Of a DNA stretch of 64,000 nucleotides, positions 50,124-58,490 are shown one piece after another. Below the pieces are notes generated by a model. That model was not told the DNA's origin and did no database searches. It saw nothing but the letters and a program-made list of their open reading frames with translations. The position numbers were made by a program, and so were the translations under genes. Position 1 is the stretch's first letter, and each line of letters begins with the position of its first letter. This DNA is from Patulibacter sp. SYSU D01012 (lineage in GTDB: Bacteria; Actinomycetota; Thermoleophilia; Solirubrobacterales; Solirubrobacteraceae), in assembly GCF_017916475.1 (NCBI RefSeq), contig NZ_JAFMTB010000001.1, positions 1,450,849 through 1,514,848 of the forward strand. Reading direction: 5' to 3'.

Positions 50124-50560
50124 GGCAGATCGTCGTCGTCGGACCGGGTGTCGGCCGGGTCGGTCAGCTGGATGGAGCGCATGAGCCGCCCGCGGCCGGC
50201 GTCGCGCAGGAGCGCGCCGAGCTGCTCGCGGGCGATCCGGCCGAGCTGGTCGGCCGGGGTGTGGTCGCCGTTCGAGCCGTCGGCGTAGAAGCCCTGCTCG
50301 ATGTAGAGCGCGGCGAAGGACGCGGCGGCGTCCTTCGCCGTCTCGACGAGCGCGGGCGGCCAGTCGTCGAATCGCTCGCCGATCGAGATCGACACGTACC
50401 GGGCGGCCCGCGCGATGAGCGGCTCGGCCTCGGCCAGCGTCGGGCGCGTGGTCGCGTCGAATGTGCCGACCTCCTTGCCGAGGCGGTTGATCGTGCGGTT
50501 GCGGATCAGCGCCGCGACCTGCACGACCGTCGGTGTGATGGTGAGCGGGTCGACGGGCAC
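50102..50560 (-). CDS. Head-tail connector protein
   Basis: 152 residues, helical, of the gp6/gp15 adaptor type: PTLAEAEPLIARAARYVSIS, WPPALVETAKDAAASFAALY, IEQGFYADG. Starts with GTG. It would ring the portal exit. Confidence 0.75.
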   Translation of the reverse strand: MPVDPLTITPTVVQVAALIRNRTINRLGKEVGTFDATTRPTLAEAEPLIARAARYVSISIGERFDDWPPALVETAKDAAASFAALYIEQGFYADGSNGDHTPADQLGRIAREQLGALLRDAGRGRLMRSIQLTDPADTRSDDDDLPWLSRSI

Positions 50561-50563
50561 GGG

Positions 50564-50920
50564 TCAGCCCTCGAGCGCGGCGACGGCGGCCTTGATGTCC
50601 TCGCGGCTGTCGTCGTCGGCGACCTGCAGGCCGACCTGCTCGGCGTAGGCGACCCACGCGTCGCGGGAAGCGTTGCCCCGCGGCGCGGCGGGGTCGGCGA
50701 CCTTCGGCTCGTCGTGGTTGTCCGGGCCCTGGGGGTCGTCCTTCGGCGGGACGCCGGGGCCGTCCCCGGGGCCGGGGTCGCTCGGCGCGGGCGCCGGCAG
50801 CGACTCGGCGCCGGCGGGGGCGTCGGTGTAGCCGTGCTCGTCGCGGAGCACCTCGGCACCCTCGGCGGTCGCGACGACGACGTTGCCATCGGGGTCGAGC
50901 AGCAGCTTGGAGCCCAGCAT
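50564..50920 (-). CDS. Small post-capsid protein with SAP/HeH-like C-terminus
   Basis: 118 residues: a beta start (MLGSKLLLDPDGNVVVATAE), an acidic Pro/Asp/Gly-rich middle and a helical end (RDAWVAYAEQVGLQVADDDS, REDIKAAVAALEG) with the HeH/LEM-like pattern. The ATG overlaps the capsid stop by one base. May be a head decoration or DNA-facing protein. Confidence 0.7.
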   Translation of the reverse strand: MLGSKLLLDPDGNVVVATAEGAEVLRDEHGYTDAPAGAESLPAPAPSDPGPGDGPGVPPKDDPQGPDNHDEPKVADPAAPRGNASRDAWVAYAEQVGLQVADDDSREDIKAAVAALEG

Positions 50921-51909
50921 CAAGCCACCGTGATCTTGACGGCGCGGACCAGGCGGGCGGCGTCGTTGGCCCAGGCGTTGGCCTGGCCGGTGACGGGCGC
51001 GTCCGGGTTGACCGCGGGCTCGAACTTGCCGCCAGCGGCGGGGTCGCCGAGCCAGTGGCCGAAGTCGGTGACCGTGTTCGTGCCGACCCACGCGTCGGCG
51101 ATGAAGCGGTCCTCGACGAGGTTGGGGTCGTACGAGCGGACCGTGCGGATCGCGAAGCCCTGGTAGGCCTGCGTGGCGCCCCACGGCACGCCGAGCGGGA
51201 TGACCGGCGCGCGCTGGGACATCACGAACGCGGTCGAGTGGAACGCGTAGGCACGATCGGCCGCGATGGCCGGCGAGGTGTAGACGTCGAAGCCGGCGAT
51301 GCGGCCGATGAGCGCCTCGCGCAGCGTCTCGCTCGTGCCGGAGCGGGAGGCGTCGACGAACTTCTCGTTCGTCAGCAGCTCGGCCTCGAAGTTCGTGCCG
51401 ACGAGCAGACGGCGGCCGGCGAGCGGGACGAAGGCGTTGTTGAGGTAGCCGCGGGCCTTCACGACGGTCTCGTACGCGTCGTCGGTCTCGCTGACGTGCG
51501 CGATCGTGGTGGCGTAGTTGGCGCCGTTGATCTCGTCGGCGACCTCCTGCTCAAGCTGCATCGCGATGCCCGTGATGACCGGGTTGAGCACCTGGGCGCC
51601 GAAGTCGGCGATGTCGAGCGTCAGCTGCTCGTCGCTGATCGGGACGTCCTTGTAGATGTCGGTGTCGAGCGACACGTCGATCTTGCGCTCGTAGAGGCCG
51701 TCCTTCACCCGGGTGGCCCCGGAGCGCAGGGCGCGCTTGCGGGCGGGCGCGTAGGCGGGAAGCCGGATGGAGACCGTGTCGCCGCGGACGCCGGCGAAGT
51801 CGCCGACGGCGTCACGCCAGATCAGCTGCGGCAGCGTGAGCTCGCGCTGCAGCAGGCCGAGCGACGTCGCGACGACCTTCTCGGCCTTGATGAACGTGCT
51901 GGTGGGCAT
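50920..51909 (-). CDS. Major capsid protein
   Basis: 329 residues, P22/HK97-fold coat type: MPTSTFIKAEKVVATSLGLL, WRDAVGDFAGVRGDTVSIRL, KIDVSLDTDIYKDVPISDEQ, DFGAQVLNPVITGIAMQLEQ, a C-terminal strand AWVGTNTVTDFGHW. Preceded by a scaffold gene; AAAGG nine bases before the ATG. There is no clear N-terminal delta domain. Confidence 0.87.
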   Translation of the reverse strand: MPTSTFIKAEKVVATSLGLLQRELTLPQLIWRDAVGDFAGVRGDTVSIRLPAYAPARKRALRSGATRVKDGLYERKIDVSLDTDIYKDVPISDEQLTLDIADFGAQVLNPVITGIAMQLEQEVADEINGANYATTIAHVSETDDAYETVVKARGYLNNAFVPLAGRRLLVGTNFEAELLTNEKFVDASRSGTSETLREALIGRIAGFDVYTSPAIAADRAYAFHSTAFVMSQRAPVIPLGVPWGATQAYQGFAIRTVRSYDPNLVEDRFIADAWVGTNTVTDFGHWLGDPAAGGKFEPAVNPDAPVTGQANAWANDAARLVRAVKITVA

Positions 51910-51948
51910 GGGGTGCCTTTCGAGGTGAGCGCCGCCGGCGAGGTGGCG

Positions 51949-52623
51949 CTAGGAGAACTGCCGCGGCACCTTGGCCGCGAGCTTGCTGGGGTCGGTCTCG
52001 CCGTCGTCGTCGGACGTGTCGGCGGGGGCGGAGCCGGGACGGAGCCGCTCGCGCGGGCGCCCGCGGCCGGGGTCGCCGCTGGAGGCGGCGGACGGCTGGA
52101 AGTCGGCGAAGAGCTCCTCGGCGTCGGCCTCGAGCTCCTCCTGGGTGGAGCCGGAGAGCCGCTTGGCGAGCTTGCGCACCTGGGCGAGGGACATGCCGTC
52201 CGGCGCCTTGTCGAGCGCGACCTCGAGCCGCAGGGCCTTGGCCTCGGCGGACGTCGCGCGCTGCTCGGCCTGCGTGGCCTTCTCGGCGGCCCGCTCGGTC
52301 TCGGACTTCTTGGCGTCCTCGACCTCCTGCAGCTTCTTCGCGGCCGCGGCGTTGGCTTTGGCGTTCTTCTCGTGCTTGCGCGCGAGGGCCTTCCACTTCT
52401 CGGCCTCGGCCTTCGGGTCGGCCTGCTCGCCGCCGCCGTCTCCGCCGGCCTGCTCGTCAGCGCCGTCACCGGCGCTATCGCCGGGGTCTCCGCCGTCGGC
52501 GTCGCCCTCGTTGGTCGGGTGGCCGCTGGCGGCGATCCGGGCGTCGATGGTGGGCCAGGTGGGCCGCAGGAGCGCGGCGAGGTGCAGCACGTCGTCGACG
52601 TGCCGGGTGTCCATGTCGGACAT
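51949..52623 (-). CDS. Scaffolding protein
   Basis: 224 residues: an acidic Gly/Asp spacer, a long coiled coil (PKAEAEKWKALARKHEKNAK to about residue 130) and a basic C-terminal tail with LSGSTQEELEADAEELFADF. This is the DUF4355-type scaffold placed just before the capsid gene. GGAGG upstream of the ATG. Confidence 0.8.
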   Translation of the reverse strand: MSDMDTRHVDDVLHLAALLRPTWPTIDARIAASGHPTNEGDADGGDPGDSAGDGADEQAGGDGGGEQADPKAEAEKWKALARKHEKNAKANAAAAKKLQEVEDAKKSETERAAEKATQAEQRATSAEAKALRLEVALDKAPDGMSLAQVRKLAKRLSGSTQEELEADAEELFADFQPSAASSGDPGRGRPRERLRPGSAPADTSDDDGETDPSKLAAKVPRQFS

Positions 52624-52650
52624 GGGTCCTCCGTGTCGGGGGCTGGTGGG

Positions 52651-53388
52651 TCAGGCCGCGATGTCGCGGCCGTCACGTTCGGCGGCGAGCGCACGCCGGA
52701 AGACCTGCAGGGCGTCGGGGCGCCCGGCGGCTTCTCGTTCGTAGATGTCGGCGAAGGCGACGGAGGTCGGCGGCAGGCCGCTGCCGGGGTAGGCGGGCTC
52801 CGCGCTGCAGCCGCAGTGGTCGTGCGCCTGGAAGTCGCCGGTGCTCTCGCCGTAGACGGCGCCGCGCGCGGCGAGCATGGCGCAGAACGCGCAGCAGCCT
52901 GCCGAGGCGACGCGGGCCCAGCCGATGGCCTTGCGGTCGGCGGCGACCGACTGGGCGATCGTCGAGCGCCCGCCGTCGAGGACGAGCGTGCCGACGCTCC
53001 CGGAGGTCCGCACGAGCGCGGTGCGCATCGCGGTCTCGGGGGTCTGGCCGGCGTCGACGGCCGCGCGCGTCATGTCCCGCGCGACGGCGTAGAGCGTGCC
53101 GGCGATCTTCGCGACGACGGGCGGATCGGCGAGCACCGGGCGTGCTGATCCTCCGGGGCGCTCGGCGAAGCGGAACGCCCGGAAGTAGCTGGCTGCGAGC
53201 TGCGCGCTGGCGCGGTGCTGCTCCCGGATGAGCGGGACGGTGGCGTCGACGAGCAGCCGGAAGGACTCCTCGTCGCCGGTCCAGATCGGCCAGAGACGCA
53301 GGAACGACCGCAGCGCGCCCGCGCGGAGCGCGAGCTGGGAGGCCTTGTGCTCGGCGGTCAGCTGCGCGCCGGTCTGGGTGCGGGCCAT
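52651..53388 (-). CDS. MuF-type minor head protein
   Basis: 245 residues. The C-terminal half has the phage Mu F motif: GWARVASAGCCAFCAMLAAR, GAVYGESTGDFQAHDHCGC, with Cys and His clustered as in actinophage MuF proteins. ATGA overlap with the portal gene. It sits in the head near the portal. Confidence 0.82.
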   Translation of the reverse strand: MARTQTGAQLTAEHKASQLALRAGALRSFLRLWPIWTGDEESFRLLVDATVPLIREQHRASAQLAASYFRAFRFAERPGGSARPVLADPPVVAKIAGTLYAVARDMTRAAVDAGQTPETAMRTALVRTSGSVGTLVLDGGRSTIAQSVAADRKAIGWARVASAGCCAFCAMLAARGAVYGESTGDFQAHDHCGCSAEPAYPGSGLPPTSVAFADIYEREAAGRPDALQVFRRALAAERDGRDIAA

Positions 53389-54776
53389 CAGGCGTCGCCG
53401 CCGGGCGGCGGGGTGTCGCCGGCCTGCCGGTCGAGGGTTTCGGTGAGGCGGGCGAAGGCGTCGCCCTTCTCGGCGGCCTTGCTCCAGCGCTCGACGTCGG
53501 CCTGGGTGACGCCGGGGATGCGCTCCCACAGCTCCTGCGGCGGGACGCCGAGCATCTGCGCGAGCTTCCCGAGGCCGTCGACGGTGGCCGCGAACGCGCG
53601 GGCCGAGGTGTCGCGCCAGACGACCTGTGCGTCGTCGGGGACGTCGACGCGCAGGTAGCGGCCGACGAGCCAGAGCGACTGCTCGTGGGCCTCGCCCCAG
53701 AGCGTCTGGCGCTCGTCGACCTTGCGGTCCTTGCCCGCTTCGGCGGCGGCGAGCGCCTCGGCGGAGAGGTTGACCAGGTCGCCGGTCAGCTCGTGGATCG
53801 GGGTCTGCGACAGCGACGCGGCGTGGCGGAGCGACGACTCGCGGCTCTCGATGAACTGCTTGACGTCGGTCGCGGTCCACTCGCCGACGCTGACCTCGTC
53901 GGGCTTGACGTCGAGGGTGACCAGCCGGTTGGCGGCCGTCTTCAGCAGGGCGATCTCGTCGTCGGCGGCCCAGCCGATGATGTAGCGCTGCTTGAACGCG
54001 CCGAAGTGCTGGGCGACCTGCAGGTCGAAGGTCGTCAGGTCGATCTGGTCCTGCAGCGCCATGAGCGGCGCGACCTGGCCGCGGGCGATCGGCGCCTCGG
54101 CGCCGGGCATGGCGAGCGCGAGGGACTCCGGTTCGTCGTCCTCGTCGAGGTCCAGCTCGTCGAGGAACCGCACGACCGGGGTGACGCCGGCGCCGTGGAA
54201 CTTGGTCTCCAGGTGCTTCCACCCGCCGACGGCGCCGCCCTCGAGGAAGTAGACCGCCTGCTCGTCGTAGAGCTTCCACGTCTGGTCGCTGGTGCGCTCG
54301 AGCGCCCACATCGGCCAGTCGGGGTCTTCGCCGTAGACGGCGCACATCGAGCGCGGGCTGACGGCCCGCATGACGGGGACCGGGTCGCCCGGCGTCACGA
54401 CGACGTACGCAGCGCCGTAGGCGGCGGCGGCCCGGTGCACGCCGGTCTGGCGGGCGTCCCAGCGGTTGCGCTGCCAGGCGCTCCAGATCCGAGCGCCCGG
54501 GGAGGCCGGGTCGGCGGCGACATCGTCGCCGGGCGGCCGGAAGCCGTCGACGAAGGTCGCCTGCACGAGCGAGTTGACGACGATCGGCAGGACGTTGACC
54601 CGCGAGGACGCGGCCATGACCCTCATCTCGCGCGGCGAGTTGACGGGGATGACCATCGGCAAGGCCTGACGGCCCTTCCAGTAGCGGCGGACCATGTCCA
54701 GGCGACGCCGCTCGACCACGTGCAGGTCGTAGGCGGTCTTCGCGGTCGCGACGGCTGTGGCGGGAGAGAGGGGCAC
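53388..54776 (-). CDS. Portal protein (SPP1 gp6-like)
   Basis: 462 residues. RYWKGRQALPMVIPVNSPRE, SRVNVLPIVVNSLVQATFVD, PLMALQDQIDLTTFDLQVAQ, FGAFKQRYIIGW and SQTPIHELTGDLVNLSAEAL follow the gp6 family closely. Forms the dodecameric DNA gate. Starts with GTG ten bases after the terminase stop. Confidence 0.9.
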   Translation of the reverse strand: MPLSPATAVATAKTAYDLHVVERRRLDMVRRYWKGRQALPMVIPVNSPREMRVMAASSRVNVLPIVVNSLVQATFVDGFRPPGDDVAADPASPGARIWSAWQRNRWDARQTGVHRAAAAYGAAYVVVTPGDPVPVMRAVSPRSMCAVYGEDPDWPMWALERTSDQTWKLYDEQAVYFLEGGAVGGWKHLETKFHGAGVTPVVRFLDELDLDEDDEPESLALAMPGAEAPIARGQVAPLMALQDQIDLTTFDLQVAQHFGAFKQRYIIGWAADDEIALLKTAANRLVTLDVKPDEVSVGEWTATDVKQFIESRESSLRHAASLSQTPIHELTGDLVNLSAEALAAAEAGKDRKVDERQTLWGEAHEQSLWLVGRYLRVDVPDDAQVVWRDTSARAFAATVDGLGKLAQMLGVPPQELWERIPGVTQADVERWSKAAEKGDAFARLTETLDRQAGDTPPPGGDA

Positions 54777-54786
54777 GGTGGAGGGG

Positions 54787-56526
54787 TCAGACGCCGACGA
54801 CGCGGCCGGAGCGCTTGCGGCTGGTCTTGCCGCTGTTGAGGGCGAGGCGGCGGCCCAGGCGGGCGCCGACCATCGCGACGGCGAAGTCCACGCGGCGGCT
54901 GCTGGAGCGCGACTTCTTGCCGATGGAGACGCCCCACGGGTTCGGGCGCCGGCGAGCGGCGTGCACGTGCTGGCGGAGCATCGCGTCGAAGTCGCCGCCG
55001 CCCCAGCTCAGGGTGCCTTCCTCGTCTATCGCCTTGGCCGTCAGCTCGGCCTCTTCGGTGAGCGCGCGGACGCGGTCGCGGCCGCCGGGGTGCGAGAGCC
55101 GCATGTCGAACGCGACGGCCGAGCCGTGCTTGACGCCAGGGGTAGCCCACAGCGCGACGTTCTTGCGGAAGTCGCGGTGCCAGGCGTCGACGAGCTCAGC
55201 CCAGTAGGGCCGCTCGTCCTCGTCGTCCTTGGCGGGCGAGGGGTCGACGCCGAACCACTGCACGTCGTACCGCGCGAAGGCGGCGCGAACCTCGGCGTCG
55301 ACCTCCTCGCGGGGCGCGAGCCAGCCGCGGCCGCGGTCGCCGTGAGGGCGCTGCCAGCCGCGGATCGCGAAGACGTGGCCGTCGCCCATGCGGCAGGCGC
55401 ACAGGACGGTCGCGTCGGTGCTCTTCGAGCAGTCGAGGAACATCGCGATCTGCTCGCCGTCCTCGATCGTGACCCGCTCGTGCAGCGCGTCGAACTTGCG
55501 GGGGTCGATCCACGCGTCCTCGGACGTGGGCAGGCTGGAGAAGTAGAACCGGATCGAGTCGGCGGCCGAGACGCGCGGGTCCTGCGCCTCGTCGCGGAGG
55601 CGCTCGAGGTCGCTCCACGGGGAGTCGAAGTAGGAGGCCCGCAGGCCCGCCATCAGCTCTTCCTCGTCGTGGAGGGAGAGGTGCGACGGTGCCTCGCGCG
55701 AGTCGTAGAGGATGTCCTTGCGGCGGGTGCGGCCGGCGGCCTGCGCCTGCCACGCCTCGAAGGAGTCCTCGGCGACGCTGCCCTCGCCGGCCATGTGCGC
55801 GTTGGTGGCCTCGATGACGCGGGCCATGCCGCCCGGGCTCTTGCCGACGTTGCGCCGCGCGACCGCGGCGAGCTTCTGCCCGCCGTTGCTCTCGGTCATG
55901 TGGTGCGACTCGTTGAGGAAGATCGCGGTGGCCGGGTCGCCCTCGGCGCTGGCCTCGCTGTTGGTCAGCAGCTCGATGCGCGAGCCGGTGCCGACGAGCT
56001 GGGTCCGCAGGACGCCCTTGTCGTAGCCGAACTCGTCGGCCATGTCGGCGTCGACCATCGCGTTGGCCACGCGCAGGACGTCGGAGGCCTGGGCCTCGCT
56101 GTTGGCGGCGATCTGGACGAGCGCCATGCGGTGCGGAACCCCGACCCACCGGCCCTCGTGCCAGACCGGCCGGGTCGGGCCGCACAGCTCGGCGTTGGCC
56201 ATCGCGGCGAGGAACGGGTCCTTGCCAGTGCCCTTCGCGCCGCGCTTGACGCCCGAGCGGTAGAGCCACCGGCCGGCGGCGCCTTCGCCGCGCATCGCGT
56301 ACCAGAGCAGGAGGAAGCGCAGCTGCCCCTTGGTGAAGCGCCAGCGCTCGCCGGTGATGTGGTTGATGAGCCATCGCTCGCACCACTCGACGACCTGCAT
56401 CCCGATCCCGAACTGCGGCGACATCGGGTCGCCCTCGGGCGGCCACGGCAAGGTCATCCACGCGCCGCTCTCCTTCTCGACCCAGTAGCCCGGCGGGACC
56501 TCAGCCGAGACGGGAGCGGTAGTCAT
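54787..56526 (-). CDS. Terminase large subunit
   Basis: 579 residues. ATPase: GVKRGAKGTGKDPFLAAMAN (Walker A), AIFLNESHHM (Walker B). Nuclease: IAMFLDCSKSTDATVLCACR with metal-binding Asp, then WFGVDPSPAKDDED and FDMRLSHPGGRDR. Packages DNA into the head. Overlaps the small subunit gene by 26 bases. Confidence 0.92.
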   Translation of the reverse strand: MTTAPVSAEVPPGYWVEKESGAWMTLPWPPEGDPMSPQFGIGMQVVEWCERWLINHITGERWRFTKGQLRFLLLWYAMRGEGAAGRWLYRSGVKRGAKGTGKDPFLAAMANAELCGPTRPVWHEGRWVGVPHRMALVQIAANSEAQASDVLRVANAMVDADMADEFGYDKGVLRTQLVGTGSRIELLTNSEASAEGDPATAIFLNESHHMTESNGGQKLAAVARRNVGKSPGGMARVIEATNAHMAGEGSVAEDSFEAWQAQAAGRTRRKDILYDSREAPSHLSLHDEEELMAGLRASYFDSPWSDLERLRDEAQDPRVSAADSIRFYFSSLPTSEDAWIDPRKFDALHERVTIEDGEQIAMFLDCSKSTDATVLCACRMGDGHVFAIRGWQRPHGDRGRGWLAPREEVDAEVRAAFARYDVQWFGVDPSPAKDDEDERPYWAELVDAWHRDFRKNVALWATPGVKHGSAVAFDMRLSHPGGRDRVRALTEEAELTAKAIDEEGTLSWGGGDFDAMLRQHVHAARRRPNPWGVSIGKKSRSSSRRVDFAVAMVGARLGRRLALNSGKTSRKRSGRVVGV

Positions 56527-57019
56527 CGATCGACGAGACGCCGGACGCCGGGAGATCCTGCTGTTCCGCGGGCGGGGCGATCGACCAACGCAGCTCGGCC
56601 ATGGCCTTGGGGTTCAGGCCGAGGCGGTTGTCGATCTCGCGCATCTCCTTCATCAGCGACGTCGAGCCCGACGCCAGGCGCTTGAGCAGCTCGATGGCCT
56701 CCTCGACGCGCTGGATCGCCTCGGACTCGGCGCCGGCGAGCAGGTCCCGCAGCGACGCGAAGTTGGCGAAGTCCAGCGACGCGAGCTCGTCCTCGAGCTG
56801 CGCGCGGCGGACCACGAAGTAGCGGGCGCCCTCGTCCCAGGCGGCGGCCTGCGGGAGCTTCCACGCCCAGTTCCACCAGGCCCGGCCGGCGGCCTTGAGC
56901 CGGTAGGCCTTCGGGACGGCTGGCGCACGGCCAGTGCGGCCCTCGGCGGGGAGGACCGTCGTGCCGATCGTGGCGGCGTTGCGTCGGCGAGGCGACGCTG
57001 AAGGCAGGGGACCGGGCAT
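56501..57019 (-). CDS. Terminase small subunit
   Basis: 172 residues from the ATG at 57019 (MPGPLPSASPRRRN), chosen because AGGAG lies 8 bases upstream, while the ATG at 57061 has none. Features of the family: KAAGRAWWNWAWKL, DEGARYFVVRRAQLEDELAS, NRLGLNPKAMAELRW. Binds the packaging site. Confidence 0.82.
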   Translation of the reverse strand: MPGPLPSASPRRRNAATIGTTVLPAEGRTGRAPAVPKAYRLKAAGRAWWNWAWKLPQAAAWDEGARYFVVRRAQLEDELASLDFANFASLRDLLAGAESEAIQRVEEAIELLKRLASGSTSLMKEMREIDNRLGLNPKAMAELRWSIAPPAEQQDLPASGVSSIDDYRSRLG

Positions 57020-57158
57020 CGGAGTGTCTCCTCTGGGGCGTCCCGTGTCGGGTTCGCCCATGGTCGGTGGCCCGCGTTCGGTCGGGCGCTCAGGTTCACA
57101 GGCGCGCGACGTGCGCGTGCGCGCCGGCGCGCGGCGAACCCGTACAAGCTGGCAGGCG

Positions 57159-57539
57159 CTAACCCAGCCGGTTCCTGATCCCTTCGGACGGGGGTACCCC
57201 CCCACCCTGCGGTGGATCGATGAGGCCGGGGTGCCGAGGCTTCGGGCGCAGTCGCGGCGGCGCGGCGGCCCAGCCGGCGGGCTGGTCGCGCGCGGTGCGA
57301 CGGGAGTGGTGGCTGTGGCACAGCGCTTCGAGGTTCGCGTGCTTGTGCCCGGCCGGGCCGAGCGGGCCTAGGCCGTCGATGTGGTGCACGTCGGTGGCCG
57401 GCTCGCTACAGCCCTCGGGGTCTTCGCACGTGGGGTGCAGCTGCAGGTACCGGCCGCGGGTGCGGGCCCACTTGCGGTCGTAGCCGCGGGCCGTGCTGTG
57501 CGGCCGTGCCTCAGGCTGCGGGGACGGAGCCGATGCCAC
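57159..57539 (-). CDS. HNH endonuclease
   Basis: 126 residues with HNH motifs: CEDPEGC, ATDVHHIDGLGPLG, HANLEALCHSHHSRRT. HNH proteins next to small terminase assist cos cutting in many phages. Starts with GTG; overlaps the previous gene by 29 bases. Confidence 0.82.
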   Translation of the reverse strand: MASAPSPQPEARPHSTARGYDRKWARTRGRYLQLHPTCEDPEGCSEPATDVHHIDGLGPLGPAGHKHANLEALCHSHHSRRTARDQPAGWAAAPPRLRPKPRHPGLIDPPQGGGVPPSEGIRNRLG

Positions 57540-57798
57540 GGGCCGGGACGGGCAGGAGTCGACGGTCGAGCGCGAGTCGGCCGGCGTGGGTCAGCGTCCA
57601 GTCGTAGACGGAGAGCCAGCCGCGGGCGAGGCAGGTGCCGATGGCGGCCTTCTCCGCACGCGTGAGCGTGCGGGTCTGCTGCTTGCCGGTCTCGCGGGTG
57701 AAGACCTGGTCGGGCTGGACGTAGGCGTCCTGGTCGCCCCAGACGAGGGCTTCGAGTTCGCCGTCGTTCGGCGTGGCGGTGATGGCGGCGATGTCCAT
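57511..57798 (-). CDS. First gene of the late operon, unidentified
   Basis: 95 residues, winged-helix-like in outline: RETGKQQTRTLTRAEKAAIG, TCLARGWLSVYDWTLTHAGR. The start ATG at 57798 is the first after the long non-coding stretch. Function unknown. Confidence 0.6.
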   Translation of the reverse strand: MDIAAITATPNDGELEALVWGDQDAYVQPDQVFTRETGKQQTRTLTRAEKAAIGTCLARGWLSVYDWTLTHAGRLALDRRLLPVPARGIGSVPAA

Positions 57799-58194
57799 GA
57801 CGGGTGAGGGTCGGGCGGTCGACGGCCGGCGGCGGCTGGGTCACGTCCTGGTGGACGCTGCTGCCCCGGCGCGGCGCAGGAGATGGGTCGCGGCGCCTGG
57901 GGTGGGGCGCATCGGCGCGGCCGACCGTCGACGGCTCGTGGTCAGCGCACGGCCCGGCCGACGCTCGCCGGCCGGGGAGGAGGTCGAGTCCGGGTGGCAG
58001 CCGGGCCGTGCGACTGTGGCGCAGCCGGCGGTCCCTGGGTCCTCGCGTGGCGAGGGCCGCGGGCTAGCGCGGCGAGGGAGCGGGCAGGACTGCGGCCGGA
58101 TGGCGGACGCCGCGTGGCGGTCGTCCGGGTGGCGCCGTGGGCGCCGGGCGGGAGGGTGGCTAGCCGGAAGTGGGCATAGCTGTCCCGCCGCCGG

Positions 58195-58224
58195 ATCGTG
58201 GCAGCTGCCAGTCCGTCGTGTCAA
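58195..58224 (-). promoter_or_regulatory. Candidate late promoter with palindrome in the spacer
   Basis: Minus strand TTGACA (58224-58219, perfect -35), 18-base spacer, CACGAT (58200-58195). The 12-base perfect palindrome TGGCAGCTGCCA (58199-58210) lies in the spacer and touches the -10, a natural operator place. Confidence 0.4.
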
Positions 58225-58478
58225 GGGACCCGTGCAAGAGCCTCCTGTGGACTGGCCGCCGGCGCGCGGTCGGGCGGTCGTCGTGGACGGTACTGCGTGG
58301 CTTGGTCGTCGTCGTCCCACCTGTGGATTAGGGGTCCTCGGGAGGTTCGCTGCTGCGTACCGCTCCGTCGGGGCCGTCTCCGCGCTCAACGGCCACGAGC
58401 ACGGCCGCTCTGTCGTGGGGTGTCTTGGGGTTGGCTCGCCCGAACGCTGCGCACCAGGTTCCCGCCGGAGCGGCGGGC

Positions 58479-58484
58479 TACCGT
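58479..58484 (+). promoter_or_regulatory. -10 hexamer TACCGT for the tyrosine recombinase
   Basis: TACCGT ends 6 bases before the ATG at 58491, identical in sequence to the hexamer ahead of the serine integrase. A leaderless start is expected. Confidence 0.5.
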
Positions 58485-58490
58485 CAGCCG

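Larger units (their letters stand above)
57799..58490. other. 692-base region without a supported gene
   Basis: Open frames here on both strands are Arg/Pro/Gly-rich shadows without starts or codon pattern like their neighbours. The stretch holds a candidate late promoter (58195-58224), a DnaA-box-like TGTGGATTA (58322-58330) and, next to HNH and terminase genes, may hold the cos or pac site, which cannot be placed by eye. Confidence 0.6.

Noticed and set aside
58322-58330. DnaA-box-like TGTGGATTA
   Set aside because: One copy with one mismatch and no cluster; chance occurrence in a window this size is likely. The iteron array is the better origin candidate.
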